From an uncultured Prevotella sp. (lineage in GTDB: Bacteria; Bacteroidota; Bacteroidia; Bacteroidales; Bacteroidaceae): a stretch of 38,776 nucleotides of DNA. Each line of letters starts with the position of its first letter. Positions within the stretch are counted from its first letter, which is position 1. The notes below the pieces were generated by a model. That model did no database searches. It was not told the origin of the DNA and worked only from the letters and a program-made list of their open reading frames with translations. Location of the stretch: positions 1 to 38,776 of the forward strand of contig CAMWKM010000010.1 in NCBI GenBank assembly GCA_947174835.1. Reading direction: 5' to 3'. Position numbers and translations under genes: made by a program. Positions 24,033-34,016 of this stretch are shown here, piece after piece.

Positions 24033-25391
24033 CTACCACAGTAATGACTTTTTGAAGAACTTCTCTGCCTTCTCAATTTGATGTTTGTGACAGAACACCA
24101 TGACGGAATCACCGGCTTGGATTTGGGTGTTACCGTTGACGAGGATACCTTTGCCGTTGCGTACCAGTCCACCGATGGTCATACCGAAGGGAAGACCCAA
24201 TTCTTTGACGGGCTTTTTGGTAACCTTTGAACCCTCAGCAGGTATAAATTCTGCCACGTCGGCCTCGACCATCATCAGCGAGCGCATATTGCGGACGTCG
24301 GCTTTGAGCATCATTTGGAAGATGTGACTGGCAGCGACGGTCTTCTTATTGATAATGGTGCCGATGTCGAGACTTTCGGCCATACTGACATAATCGAGGT
24401 TTTCAACCATTGCCACGGTCTTGCGCACGCCCAACTTCTTGGCTGTCAGACAGGCCAGGATGTTGGTTTCGGCATTGCCGGTGAGGGCTACGAAGGCCTG
24501 CGTGTGGCGGATGCCCTCTTCGCTGAGCAGTGACAGGTCGCGACCATCACCGTGGATGACCATCGCATCGTTGTTGGCCAGCAACTGGTTCAGCCGCTCA
24601 CAGCGGTCGGCATTAATCTCAATGATCTTGACGTTCATATAGTCGGGCATGGTGATGGCTGCTCTCACAGCCGTCTTGCCGCCACCCATGATGATGACAT
24701 TATGCACGTCCTCATAGTGCTCCTTGCCTACAATCTTGCGGATATAGGGAATATACTCGCGGGTGGTCATGAAGTAAGCCAGATCGTGCAACTGCAATAC
24801 ATCCATACCGCCGGGAATGATGGCATCGGTGCCACGTTTGATGGCTACCACATGGTAGGGATCATCGGGGCCGCAAAGGTCTTTCAGTGGTTGATTCAGA
24901 ATTTCGCAACCTTCGCGCAACTTGATGCCCAGCAATACCAAAGCTCCGTCGTGTACGTCCCATCGCTGTCGCACCCATGATAACTTGAGGCCGCTGATGA
25001 TGTCGGCTGCTGCCAGCATCTCTGGATAGACCAGTGAATTGATGCCTAAATCCTGAAAGAAAGGTTGGTTCTGAGGTAAAAGATACTCGTAGTTGTCGAC
25101 ACGGGCCACGGTTTTCTTGGCACCCAGAGCATGGGCCAGAGTACAGGCCGTGATGTTGCGACTCTCATGACGGGTCACACCAACAAAGAGGTCGGCATTG
25201 CACACACCGGCATCTTTCTGGACTTTGATGCTTGTCGGTGAGTCGTTGATGGCCATAATATCGTAACTGGAGTCCATGTTGCTCAGCCGGTCTTCGCTGT
25301 CGTCAATGAGCACACAGTCGTGGTTTTCCGTTGAAAGGAGTTTTGATAGGTGGATTCCTACGGCGCCTGCACCGGCAATGACTATCTTCAT
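24033..25391 (-). CDS. trkA: Trk potassium uptake regulator TrkA
   Basis: 452-aa cytoplasmic gating ring protein for TrkH, with two RCK/TrkA-N plus TrkA-C halves. The first NAD(H)-binding site is IAGAGAVGIHLSKLL with acidic strand end LIDDSEDR; the second is IIMGGGKTAVRAA with IIEINADR. Two TrkA-C-like regions follow (VHDGALVLLGIKLREGCEIL; VKELGLPFGMTIGGLVRNGKGIL). The ATG ending at 25391 gives the canonical MKIVIAGAGAVG start; the 42 extra in-frame codons upstream have no family similarity. The length matches E. coli TrkA (458 aa). It lies 43 bp after dxs. Confidence 0.96.
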   Translation of the reverse strand: MKIVIAGAGAVGIHLSKLLSTENHDCVLIDDSEDRLSNMDSSYDIMAINDSPTSIKVQKDAGVCNADLFVGVTRHESRNITACTLAHALGAKKTVARVDNYEYLLPQNQPFFQDLGINSLVYPEMLAAADIISGLKLSWVRQRWDVHDGALVLLGIKLREGCEILNQPLKDLCGPDDPYHVVAIKRGTDAIIPGGMDVLQLHDLAYFMTTREYIPYIRKIVGKEHYEDVHNVIIMGGGKTAVRAAITMPDYMNVKIIEINADRCERLNQLLANNDAMVIHGDGRDLSLLSEEGIRHTQAFVALTGNAETNILACLTAKKLGVRKTVAMVENLDYVSMAESLDIGTIINKKTVAASHIFQMMLKADVRNMRSLMMVEADVAEFIPAEGSKVTKKPVKELGLPFGMTIGGLVRNGKGILVNGNTQIQAGDSVMVFCHKHQIEKAEKFFKKSLLW

Positions 25392-25434
25392 GTTGTTGGC
25401 TTTTTGGCGTTTGCTTTTGGCTGATGGCTGACCG

Positions 25435-27318
25435 CTAACTGAGGATAGCTTTCTTAATGCTATCAATGTCGAGACCGACAATCTTTCGCAACTCGGCCAC
25501 GGTGCCATGTTCCACAAATTGATCGGGCAGACCCATACGGACGACTTGTGTCTGATAGCCGTGGTCGTTCATCCACTCAAGTACGGCAGAGCCCAGTCCA
25601 CCGTTGCGCACACCATCTTCAATGGTGATGATATTTTTGTACTTACTGCCCACCTCGTGGAGGATTTTTTCATCGAGAGGTTTTAGGAAACGCATATCAT
25701 AGACGGCGCACTGCGTCTGATGATAGACGGCACACTCAACAGCAGCCTTGAGGGCATCGTTGCCGATTGGGCCTATGGTGAGTATCGCCTTGTCATTACC
25801 ATCGCGGAGTTTGCGGCCGGTACCTACGGGAATCTCTGTCAGTGGGCAACGCCAGTCGACCTGAGTGCCACAGCCACGAGGATAACGGATGACGAAAGGA
25901 CCCTTGCCCTCCAGTTGAGCAGTGTACATCAGTCGACGTAGTTCATGCTCATCCATCGGCGAAGCGATGGTCATATTGGGGATGGGACGTAGGGCAGCCA
26001 GGTCGAAGGCACCATGATGCGTGGGACCGTCTTCACCCACCAGTCCGGCTCGGTCGAAGCAGAACACTACAGGCAGGCGGAGAATGGCTACATCGTGAAT
26101 GATGTTGTCGTAGGCACGCTGGGCAAAAGCACTGTATATGTTGCAGAAAGGGAGGAGGCCATCTTTGGCCATACCGGCAGAATAAGTCACTGCATGGCCT
26201 TCGGCAATGCCTACATCGAACATACGATCAGGCATTTCCTTCATGGGGATGTTCATTGAACAACCTGTAGGCATAGCCGGTGTGACACCTACGATGCGGG
26301 GATTGGCTTTGGCAAGTTCCAAAAGGGTCTCGCCAAAGACGTCTTGAAATTTCGGTGGATTGTTAGTATCGTCGCCCTTGATGAGTTCACCCGTGTCGGG
26401 ATCGAACTTGCCGGGAGCATGCCATACGGGTTTGTAGTTCTCGGCAGGGGCGTATCCGTGGCCTTTTTTTGTATGCAGATGGAGCAACTTGGGCCCCTTC
26501 ATGTCCTTCAGTTGTTTCAGAATGCGCACCAGTTCCTTCACGTCGTGACCATCGAAAGGCCCGAAGTAGCGGATGTTCATGCCCTCGAAAATGTTCTGCT
26601 GTTGCGAGATGGCACTCTTCAAGGCATTGGTCAGTCGGGTGATGCTCTTCTTGCGGTCTTCTGTCAGCAGGCCTTGTGAGGCCAACCAGCGTGAGGCTTT
26701 GTAACGTACGGAATTATAGGTCTCGTTGGTACTCAGTCCGATGAGATACTCTTTCATGCCGCCTACAGAATGGTCTATGGACATATCATTGTCGTTGAGC
26801 ACGATGAGCAGGTCATTGGGGGAGCTTGATACATTATTCAGTCCCTCGAAGGCTAAACCGCCACTCATGGCTCCATCGCCAATAACGGCCACTACTTTGC
26901 GGTTGGTTGACTTGGCTGCCACTGCCATACCCAGTGCTGCAGAGATGCTGTTGGAGGCATGTCCGCAGATAAACGAATCGTACTCGCTCTCCTCTGGACT
27001 GGGAAAGGGACGTATGCCGTGCAGTTTGCGATTAGTGGAGAACTGGTCGCGGCGCCCTGTCAGTATCTTATGGCCATAGGCTTGATGCCCTACGTCCCAG
27101 ACAATACGATCGTCGGGAGTATTAAACACATAGTGGAGGGCTACCGTCAATTCGACCACTCCCAGACTGGATGCCAGATGGCCGGGATTGACCGACAGTT
27201 CTTGGACGATGTCCTCACGGAGTTCTTTACACAATCTGGGCAGCAACTCGGGCTTCATCAGTCTCAGTTGCGTGGGGTTGTTGATTGTGCTCAGTATCTT
27301 AAGTTTCTTTTGTTCCAC
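25435..27318 (-). CDS. dxs: 1-deoxy-D-xylulose-5-phosphate synthase
   Basis: About 627-aa thiamine-diphosphate enzyme, first step of the non-mevalonate isoprenoid pathway (pyruvate + glyceraldehyde-3-phosphate). Key elements: catalytic His in [10 protein letters not shown] (about 47), [17 protein letters not shown], the TPP motif GDGAMSGG...NDNDMS (about 147-180), and the transketolase pyrimidine-domain Glu in [10 protein letters not shown]. The start is uncertain. The longest frame begins with a TTG at 27375, which lies in the -33 element of the promoter and so cannot be transcribed from it. A GTG at 27318 keeps the conserved [12 protein letters not shown] segment; the first in-frame ATG after it, at 27258, would remove that segment. 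It heads the dxs-trkA-trkH-phosphatase run. Confidence 0.94.
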   Translation of the reverse strand: MEQKKLKILSTINNPTQLRLMKPELLPRLCKELREDIVQELSVNPGHLASSLGVVELTVALHYVFNTPDDRIVWDVGHQAYGHKILTGRRDQFSTNRKLHGIRPFPSPEESEYDSFICGHASNSISAALGMAVAAKSTNRKVVAVIGDGAMSGGLAFEGLNNVSSSPNDLLIVLNDNDMSIDHSVGGMKEYLIGLSTNETYNSVRYKASRWLASQGLLTEDRKKSITRLTNALKSAISQQQNIFEGMNIRYFGPFDGHDVKELVRILKQLKDMKGPKLLHLHTKKGHGYAPAENYKPVWHAPGKFDPDTGELIKGDDTNNPPKFQDVFGETLLELAKANPRIVGVTPAMPTGCSMNIPMKEMPDRMFDVGIAEGHAVTYSAGMAKDGLLPFCNIYSAFAQRAYDNIIHDVAILRLPVVFCFDRAGLVGEDGPTHHGAFDLAALRPIPNMTIASPMDEHELRRLMYTAQLEGKGPFVIRYPRGCGTQVDWRCPLTEIPVGTGRKLRDGNDKAILTIGPIGNDALKAAVECAVYHQTQCAVYDMRFLKPLDEKILHEVGSKYKNIITIEDGVRNGGLGSAVLEWMNDHGYQTQVVRMGLPDQFVEHGTVAELRKIVGLDIDSIKKAILS

Positions 27319-27345
27319 GATTTTAAAGTGTCGGCATTTAGGGCA

Positions 27346-27376
27346 CAAAGTTACGATAAAATACTCATATTTCAAA
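27346..27376 (-). promoter_or_regulatory. Promoter of dxs operon
   Basis: Minus-strand -7 TAACTTTG at 27346-27353, exact 19-bp spacer, -33 TTTG at 27373-27376. Transcription should start near 27340, giving a leader of only about 20 nt to the proposed GTG start. Confidence 0.82.
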
Positions 27377-27382
27377 GGGAAA

Positions 27383-27416
27383 CCCCGTTTTTTTGCATTG
27401 CTGGCAAAAAACGGGG
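27383..27416 (-). terminator. Probable terminator after ilvN
   Basis: Inverted repeat CCCCGTTTTTTTGC (27383-27396) with GCAAAAAACGGGG (27404-27416), one unpaired T. On the minus strand the hairpin begins 28 bp after the ilvN stop and is followed by only a short T run (TTTCCC), so termination may be partial; it ends just before the dxs promoter. Confidence 0.75.
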
Positions 27417-27444
27417 CTTCTAAAGGGAAGTGGCAGAGCTATGG

Positions 27445-27984
27445 TTAGTGCTCTTTTTCACGTTGTTCGAGAAATTCACTGACTTGTTCTTGTTTGCCTC
27501 TGGTAACGGCAATACGGCCACTGCGGGTGTACTGAAGTACACAACCAAAATCGTTGAGTGCATAGTACAACGAAATAATATCCTCCGTGCGTCCGCTCTT
27601 CATCACGATGACGTAGGTGGGATTCACCTCGGTAATCTTTGCATCATGGCGACGGATGGTGCGCGAAATCTCAGGATTCTGCAACACCAAGTCAGTTTGC
27701 AACTTGTACAGGCCAGCTTCGCGAATGAACAATTGATCGTCGGTGAAGTAGTTGGCCTTGATAACGTCAATTTTTTTCTCTATCTGCTTGGTAATCTTGA
27801 CTATCTGATCTTCGTCGCTCCAGGCGGTAATGGTGTATTTATGCACACCCTCAATGCTTGATGCCGACACGTTCAGACTCTCAATATTGACCTGACGGCG
27901 CGTAAATACAGCAGTAATCTGGTTCAAGATACCGGCAATATTTTCTGAATAGACCAATAATGTATATAGTTTCTTCTCTTCCAT
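27445..27984 (-). CDS. ilvN: Acetolactate synthase small (regulatory) subunit
   Basis: 179-aa regulatory subunit that raises IlvB activity and gives valine feedback control. The N-terminal ACT domain is clear (LYTLLVYSENIAGILNQIT, VNIESLNVSAS), where valine binds in homologues; a second ACT-like C-terminal domain follows (ISRTIRRHDAKITEVNPTYVIVMKSG), giving a length typical of full IlvH/IlvN proteins. It is 12 bp downstream of ilvB, as expected for equimolar subunits. Confidence 0.95.
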   Translation of the reverse strand: MEEKKLYTLLVYSENIAGILNQITAVFTRRQVNIESLNVSASSIEGVHKYTITAWSDEDQIVKITKQIEKKIDVIKANYFTDDQLFIREAGLYKLQTDLVLQNPEISRTIRRHDAKITEVNPTYVIVMKSGRTEDIISLYYALNDFGCVLQYTRSGRIAVTRGKQEQVSEFLEQREKEH

Positions 27985-27996
27985 ATTTAATCAATA

Positions 27997-29700
27997 TTAT
28001 ACTTCCAGCATCATTTCGTCTACGTTCATGCCCGGGGGAGTCATGGGCAGCACGTCGTCATCTTCCTTAATGGCGCACTCCAGAATAAACGGCCCCTCTG
28101 TGGTTAGCATCTTTTTTATTGCGCTTGCCAAGTCCTTACGATCGGTCACAGCCTCGTAGGGGATGCCGTAGCCTCTGGCAATCAGTTCATAACAAGGGTT
28201 GTGCATCTTGGTAAACGACTTGCGGTGTTGCCAGAACATATCTTGCCATTGGCGCACATTGCCCAAGTAGTTGTTGTTCATCAGTATCATTTTCACTGGT
28301 GACTGTTGTTCCATGATGGTGCCAAGTTCCTCGATACACATCTGGAAGCCACCGTCGCCCATAAAGCAGCATACGGTGCGGTTGGTAGCAAACGTGGCAC
28401 CGATGGCTGCCGGCATTCCGTAGCCCATCGTGCCCAGTCCGCCACTGGTGCAGATACTGCGTTCCTGCTCATACTTGAAGTAACGGGTGGCAAAGAGTTG
28501 ATTCTGCCCAACATCCGTCACCAACACGGTTCCCTTCGGTGCCTGCTCGGCAATGGCATTGACTACTTCGCCCATCAATAGCGGTCCTTGTGTGGGATGG
28601 ATGGCGGGTTCAATAACTTTTGTACGTTCTTTCTCGTCCAGAACCTTGAATGAGTCGCGCCATTCGCGGTGGTCACCCTCGTGTAGCAGAGCCATGATGG
28701 CAGGCAGCGACTCCTTGCAGTCGGCAATCACTGCCACGTCTGTCTTCACGTTCTTGTCTATCTCGCTCTTGTCAATGTCCAGATGGATGATCTTTGCTTG
28801 CTTGGCGTATGTCTTCAGATTGCCCGTTACGCGGTCGGAGAAACGCATTCCAATGGCGATCAGTACGTCGCATTCCTGCTCCTTCAGATTGACGGCATAG
28901 TTGCCGTGCATACCCAGCATACCCACGTTCAGTGGGTGATTAGAGGGCAGCGCACTGAGTCCAAGCATGGTGCGACCGGCGGGAATGTCGGCCTTTTCCA
29001 AGAATGCCTTCAGTTCTTCCTGCGCATTGCCCAGTTCCACGCCCTGACCAACCAGTGCCAGCGGGCGTTTGGCATTGTTGATAAGTTCGGCAGCCTCTCT
29101 GACCTTTGCATCGTCCAACTTTGGATAAGCCACGTATGAACGTATGAAATCAACTTTCTGAAGTTCCCATTCTACCTCCTCTACCTGTGCATTTTTGGGG
29201 AAGTCGAGCACGACAGGCCCAGGACGACCGCTACGAGCAATATAGAAAGCACGGCTGACGGCCCATGCTATATCACCGGCATGGCGTATTTGGTAGCTCC
29301 ATTTAGAGATGGGCTGAGCCGCACCTACCAAGTCTACTTCCTGAAAGAAGTCTGTGCCCAATGCAGAAATGGGTACTTGTCCGGCAATGACAACCATCGG
29401 CGTAGAGTCCATCATGGCATCGGCCACGCCTGTCAGCGTGTTGGTGGCACCCGGACCACTGGTAACCAGTGCAACACCCACGTCACCTGAGACACGTGCA
29501 TAGCCTTCTGCAGCATGTGTCGCACCTTGTTCGTGACGCACCAGTATGTGGTCGAAACACTTCCTTTCACCTCGTGTATAGTCGTACAGCGCATCGTAGA
29601 CGGGCATGATAGTGCCTCCGGGGTAGCCAAAAATGGTCTTCACCCCTTCTGCCTGCAACGCCCGCATCAACGCTTCTGAACCTGTAATTTTCTCCTTCAT
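27997..29700 (-). CDS. ilvB: Acetolactate synthase large (catalytic) subunit
   Basis: 567-aa thiamine-diphosphate enzyme that joins two pyruvates to acetolactate, or pyruvate with 2-oxobutyrate, for valine, leucine and isoleucine. It has the N-terminal PYR domain with catalytic Glu in RHEQGATHAAEGYAR (E57), the central FAD-associated domain (GMRFSDRVTG), and the PP domain with the TPP motif GDGGFQMCIEELGTI...NNNYLGN. Length and order of domains are normal. The start codon is 2 bp past the ilvD stop. Confidence 0.96.
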   Translation of the reverse strand: MKEKITGSEALMRALQAEGVKTIFGYPGGTIMPVYDALYDYTRGERKCFDHILVRHEQGATHAAEGYARVSGDVGVALVTSGPGATNTLTGVADAMMDSTPMVVIAGQVPISALGTDFFQEVDLVGAAQPISKWSYQIRHAGDIAWAVSRAFYIARSGRPGPVVLDFPKNAQVEEVEWELQKVDFIRSYVAYPKLDDAKVREAAELINNAKRPLALVGQGVELGNAQEELKAFLEKADIPAGRTMLGLSALPSNHPLNVGMLGMHGNYAVNLKEQECDVLIAIGMRFSDRVTGNLKTYAKQAKIIHLDIDKSEIDKNVKTDVAVIADCKESLPAIMALLHEGDHREWRDSFKVLDEKERTKVIEPAIHPTQGPLLMGEVVNAIAEQAPKGTVLVTDVGQNQLFATRYFKYEQERSICTSGGLGTMGYGMPAAIGATFATNRTVCCFMGDGGFQMCIEELGTIMEQQSPVKMILMNNNYLGNVRQWQDMFWQHRKSFTKMHNPCYELIARGYGIPYEAVTDRKDLASAIKKMLTTEGPFILECAIKEDDDVLPMTPPGMNVDEMMLEV

Positions 29701-29702
29701 AC

Positions 29703-31505
29703 CTATTCTATAATTCTAACTCCTCCCTTGTCGGCTGACGATACGCTCTGTGCATAGGCGCGCAAAGCCTTCGATACCACGCGGTTGCGCTTTAGCGGCT
29801 GTTGGGGGCGTGCTTCCAGTTCTGCATCACTCAGTCGGACGTTGATCTGTCGGTTGGGAATATCTATCTCAATGATGTCGCCATCCTTGATTTTTCCAAT
29901 GTTACCACCAGCGGCAGCTTCGGGCGAGACGTGGCCGATGCTGAGTCCGCTGGTACCGCCAGAGAAGCGTCCGTCAGTAATCAGTGCGCACTCCTTGCCC
30001 ATGTGCATACTCTTGATGTACGACGTGGGGTAGAGCATCTCCTGCATACCTGGGCCTCCCTTGGGGCCTTCGTGGGTGATGACAACGCAGTCGCCCTTCT
30101 TCACCCGACCGCCGAGGATTCCTTCGCAGGCATCCTCCTGTGAGTCGAAGACGACGGCAGGACCCTCAAAGTGCCAGATACTTTCGTCTACACCGGCTGT
30201 CTTGACCACGCAACCATCCTGTGCAATGTTGCCGAAGAGGACGGCCAGTCCGCCGTCTTTCGTATAGGCGTGCTCCAAATCGCGGATGCAGCCCTCAGCG
30301 CGGTCGGTGTCCAGCGTGCCCCACTGCTCCGACTGGCTTCCCATCTTCGTGGAGAAGCGGTTGCCGGGAGCACTTTGGTAGATGCGGTTGGCTTCCGCAT
30401 CCACCGCACCGTCAACGATGCTATATTTCTTCATGGCCTCGCCTAATGTCATGCCATCCACGCGAGGAACCGAACCATCAATCAGTCCACCTTTTGCGAG
30501 TTCGTTCATAATGCCCAGTATGCCGCCTGCACGGTTGCACTCCTGCACGCTATACTTCTGCGTATTGGGAGCCAGTTTGCAAAGGCATGGGGTCTTGCGG
30601 CTCAGTGCATCAATATCCTTGATAGTAAAGTCGGCACCGGCTTCTTGGGCCACGGCCAGCAGATGGAGCACGGTGTTGGTGGAGCCGCCCATAGCGATGT
30701 CGAGCGTCATGGCGTTGAGGAATGCTTGACGGGTGGCAATATTGCGTGGCAATACACTCTCGTCGCCGTCCTCATAATAGGCCAGCGCATTCTTTACAAT
30801 CTGGCGGGCGGCCTGACGGAAAAGTTCTATACGGTTAGTGTGAGTGGCCAGTATTGTGCCGTTGCCCGGCAGTGACAGACCGATGGCCTCGGTCAGCGAG
30901 TTCATGGAGTTGGCCGTGAACATACCTGAGCATGAGCCGCAACCGGGACAAGCGCATGATTCTATTTCCTGCATCTCGTCGTCGCTTACCGATGGGTCGG
31001 CACCTTTAATCATGGCCGTTATCAGGTCGGCATTCTCACCGCGCCAACGTCCGGCCTCCATCGGACCGCCTGAGCAGAATACGGTGGGGATATTCAAACG
31101 CATCGAGGCCATCAGCATTCCCGGTGTTACCTTGTCGCAGTTTGATATACAAATCATGGCATCAGCTTTGTGGGCATTCACCATGTATTCCACCGAGTCG
31201 GCAATGATGTCACGCGAAGGCAATGAATAGAGCATACCGTCATGGCCCATAGCGATACCGTCGTCGATGGCGATGGTGTTGAACTCAGCGGCATAGCAGC
31301 CCATCTTCTCTATCTCCTCGCGTACTATTTGCCCTATTTCATGTAGATGCGTGTGACCCGGCACAAATTGGGTAAACGAGTTGACAATAGCAATAATTGG
31401 CTTGCCAAACTGCTCACGTTTCATACCTGTGGCCACCCAAAGTGCCCGGGCGCCAGCCATTCGTCTGCCTTCAGTGCAAACGTTGCTTCTGAGTTGATGC
31501 TTCAT
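29703..31505 (-). CDS. ilvD: Dihydroxy-acid dehydratase
   Basis: 600-aa iron-sulfur dehydratase, a late step of valine and isoleucine synthesis. Visible motifs are [11 protein letters not shown], the cluster cysteine in [10 protein letters not shown] (C123), the Cys-rich [19 protein letters not shown] (C184-C192), and [16 protein letters not shown] near the end. The length matches E. coli IlvD (616 aa). It is coupled to ilvB and lies 30 bp after the PBP1A gene, with no separate promoter that I could identify. Confidence 0.96.
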   Translation of the reverse strand: MKHQLRSNVCTEGRRMAGARALWVATGMKREQFGKPIIAIVNSFTQFVPGHTHLHEIGQIVREEIEKMGCYAAEFNTIAIDDGIAMGHDGMLYSLPSRDIIADSVEYMVNAHKADAMICISNCDKVTPGMLMASMRLNIPTVFCSGGPMEAGRWRGENADLITAMIKGADPSVSDDEMQEIESCACPGCGSCSGMFTANSMNSLTEAIGLSLPGNGTILATHTNRIELFRQAARQIVKNALAYYEDGDESVLPRNIATRQAFLNAMTLDIAMGGSTNTVLHLLAVAQEAGADFTIKDIDALSRKTPCLCKLAPNTQKYSVQECNRAGGILGIMNELAKGGLIDGSVPRVDGMTLGEAMKKYSIVDGAVDAEANRIYQSAPGNRFSTKMGSQSEQWGTLDTDRAEGCIRDLEHAYTKDGGLAVLFGNIAQDGCVVKTAGVDESIWHFEGPAVVFDSQEDACEGILGGRVKKGDCVVITHEGPKGGPGMQEMLYPTSYIKSMHMGKECALITDGRFSGGTSGLSIGHVSPEAAAGGNIGKIKDGDIIEIDIPNRQINVRLSDAELEARPQQPLKRNRVVSKALRAYAQSVSSADKGGVRIIE

Positions 31506-31535
31506 TTTATAATCCTGAGTTAATCTATTTTTATC

Positions 31536-33878
31536 CTATTCAAATAATTCATCTGTAGTCTCGGGGAGATCTATCTCTTCTGTTATCTCTTCCATTTCAT
31601 CATCACCTCGGTTGCAGGGGTCGAAACTTTCGGGAATGTCGAACCGATCGCTCTGTGAGTAACTGAGTGTCGGGTCATTGTAAAGGTTCTTCATATAGAG
31701 AGCGAAGATGGGAAGTGCAGCCGAAGCTCCCTGACCATAGGTCATTGAGTCGAAATGGATATCTCGGTCGTCGCCACCTACCCAACAACCTGACACCAGT
31801 TTGGGCGTAAGCCCCATGAACCAAGCATCACTGTTGGAATTGGTCGTTCCGGTTTTTCCTCCTAATTGAGCCGTAAGATTGTAACGGGAGCGCAGCCGGC
31901 CCGCTGTACCGCCATCAACGACAGCCCGCAACATATAGAGCATCTTGTCGGCACTCTCGCCACTGATGACCTCATTCATGCGAGGCTTAAATTCTGCCAA
32001 TAGGTTACCTTCATTGTCTGTAATACGGGTCACGTACATAGGTGCTGATCGAATGCCGTGGTTCACAAATGCTGTGTAAGCACTGACCATTTCGGCCACC
32101 GTAATTTCGCAGGGACCCAGACAGAGGGCTGGGGAGGGATGTATTTCGGGGTTGCGGATGCCGTAGTTGTGGAGCAATGTGACAAAGCCTTCAGGTGTCA
32201 GGCGGTGCATCATCAAGTAGGCTGATATCCAGTTGTTTGATTGTTGTAGTCCCCATTTTAGCGTGACCATCTCACCATAGCGGGTACGACTGCCGTTGCG
32301 CGGTGTCCAAGGCTTTCCGGCTACGATGTAGGTCTCCTGTATATTGGGCACTTCATCGCAGGGGGTCATGCCGTTCTCCATTGCCAGTGAGTAGAGTAGG
32401 GGCTTGATGGTTGATCCTACTTGGCGACGGCCTTCTGTTGCCATATCGTAGGCAAAGTGTTGGAAGTCGAGACCTCCCACGTATGCTTTGACGGCTCCAT
32501 TCTGTGGTGCCATACTAAAGAAGCCTGTGCGCAGGAACGACTTGTAGTAGCGGATGGAATCCATCGGTGTCATCACTGTGTCAACCTCACCTTTATAAGT
32601 GAATATGCGCATTGGTGCTTTGGTATTGAACGACTGGGTGATGGCATCGTCGGAGAGCCCTTCCTCCTTCAGTACACGGTAACGCTCCGACTGGCGGACA
32701 TTGCGCATCAGAATGCGTTGCACGTCGGCTGTTGACAGGGAGTTGGAGTAGGGGGCGTTGCGCTTTTGACGGTTCGAACGGGTGAACTCCGGCTGCAAGT
32801 AGCTTACCACATGGTCATAGCAAGCCTGTTCGGCATATTGTTGCATACGTGAGTCTATAGTAGTATAGACTTTCAGCCCATCTGTATAAATGTTGTATTT
32901 CGAGCCATCGCGCTTGGTGTTCTTGTTGCACCAGCCGTAGAGTGGATCCTGAACCCAGTTGAGGGAGTCGAGGAAGTATTTTACATAGTTCCACGAAGGA
33001 TAGTCGGCACGTTTGGGTTGATGGGCTGTCATATAGCGACGCAAAAAGTCACGGAAATAAGTAGCCTGTCCATCTTTGTGGTCGGAGATATGAAACTTCA
33101 GATTCAGGGGTGCCTGAGTGCAACTGTCGTATTGTGCTTGAGTGATATAGTCAGCCTTGAGCATTTGACCGAGCACTACATTACGACGCTCTAAACAGCG
33201 TTCGCCATAGCGGACAGGATTATAGTACGATGGATTTTTGCACAGTCCGATGAGCGTAGCGCTTTCGGTGATGGTCAGTTCTGTTGGTTCCTTTGAAAAA
33301 TAGGTATTGGAAGCAGTCTTGATACCTACGGCATTGTGCAGGAAGTCGAAGTAATTGAGGTACATTGAGATAATCTCGTCCTTAGTGTAGTTGCGTTCCA
33401 ACTTGACAGCGATGACCCATTCGATGGGTTTTTGCAGCACACGTTCGGTAGTGGTTTGGGCCACTTCTACGGTGAATAACTGTTTGGCCAACTGTTGTGT
33501 GATGGTAGAACCACCACCGGCATTCTTCTGTCCCATCAGTCCACGCTTCACGATGGCACGCCCCAGAGCATAGAAGTCGATACCGGAGTGCTCGTAGAAA
33601 CGGACATCCTCGGTAGCTACCAGGGCTTTTACCAGCCAGGGTGAGATCTCGGAATAGTCAACCATTACGCGGTTCTCACGGCTCATACTCCAAGTGCCCA
33701 ATTGTCTGCCATCGGCAGAATAGACCTGTGTGGCATATCGGTTGATGGGGTTCTGTAAGTCTTCAATTGGGGGCATATAACCAATCTTTCCTTCAGCGAT
33801 AGCCCAAAAGCAACCGGCAGTGGCTGATATGACCACGACTAACATCGTCCAAAGGAAGATAACAAGCCATTTTCTCAT
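31536..33878 (-). CDS. mrcA: Class A penicillin-binding protein (PBP1A)
   Basis: 780-aa bifunctional peptidoglycan synthase. One N-terminal membrane helix (about 4-27) anchors it; the GT51 glycosyltransferase domain contains ATEDVRFYEHSGID (catalytic E90), GGGSTITQQLAKQLF and KRN-like KLERNYTKDEI. The transpeptidase domain has the SxxK serine S489 in GSTIKP, the SNN motif (QQSNNWISAYL) and KTGTTNSNSDAWF. The C-terminus is acidic (EEITEEIDLPETTDELFE). It is the first gene before ilvD and has its own promoter. Confidence 0.96.
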   Translation of the reverse strand: MRKWLVIFLWTMLVVVISATAGCFWAIAEGKIGYMPPIEDLQNPINRYATQVYSADGRQLGTWSMSRENRVMVDYSEISPWLVKALVATEDVRFYEHSGIDFYALGRAIVKRGLMGQKNAGGGSTITQQLAKQLFTVEVAQTTTERVLQKPIEWVIAVKLERNYTKDEIISMYLNYFDFLHNAVGIKTASNTYFSKEPTELTITESATLIGLCKNPSYYNPVRYGERCLERRNVVLGQMLKADYITQAQYDSCTQAPLNLKFHISDHKDGQATYFRDFLRRYMTAHQPKRADYPSWNYVKYFLDSLNWVQDPLYGWCNKNTKRDGSKYNIYTDGLKVYTTIDSRMQQYAEQACYDHVVSYLQPEFTRSNRQKRNAPYSNSLSTADVQRILMRNVRQSERYRVLKEEGLSDDAITQSFNTKAPMRIFTYKGEVDTVMTPMDSIRYYKSFLRTGFFSMAPQNGAVKAYVGGLDFQHFAYDMATEGRRQVGSTIKPLLYSLAMENGMTPCDEVPNIQETYIVAGKPWTPRNGSRTRYGEMVTLKWGLQQSNNWISAYLMMHRLTPEGFVTLLHNYGIRNPEIHPSPALCLGPCEITVAEMVSAYTAFVNHGIRSAPMYVTRITDNEGNLLAEFKPRMNEVISGESADKMLYMLRAVVDGGTAGRLRSRYNLTAQLGGKTGTTNSNSDAWFMGLTPKLVSGCWVGGDDRDIHFDSMTYGQGASAALPIFALYMKNLYNDPTLSYSQSDRFDIPESFDPCNRGDDEMEEITEEIDLPETTDELFE

Positions 33879-33910
33879 CTTTTTACGCTTCTTGTTTCTA
33901 TTTTAATTTG

Positions 33911-33942
33911 CAAATATACGGTCTTTTCCCGAAATAGGCAAA
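33911..33942 (-). promoter_or_regulatory. Promoter of PBP1A (and possibly ilvDBN)
   Basis: Minus-strand -7 TATATTTG at 33911-33918 and -33 TTTG at 33939-33942 with a 20-bp spacer, about 33 bp before the PBP1A start. As no other promoter was found before ilvD, this may drive the whole run to 27445. Confidence 0.78.
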
Positions 33943-33963
33943 TTATTTGGGAGGAAAATGAAA

Positions 33964-33988
33964 ATGGGAGACCGAAATGGCCTCCCAT
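33964..33988 (-). terminator. Terminator after the response regulator gene
   Basis: ATGGGAG (33964-33970) pairs with CTCCCAT (33982-33988), with two further inner G-C pairs. T-rich sequence follows on the minus strand (CATTTTCATTTTCC). It is about 28 bp beyond the regulator stop. Confidence 0.8.
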
Positions 33989-34016
33989 CGTTGTTATTGT
34001 TTTATTTGTGACTGTC

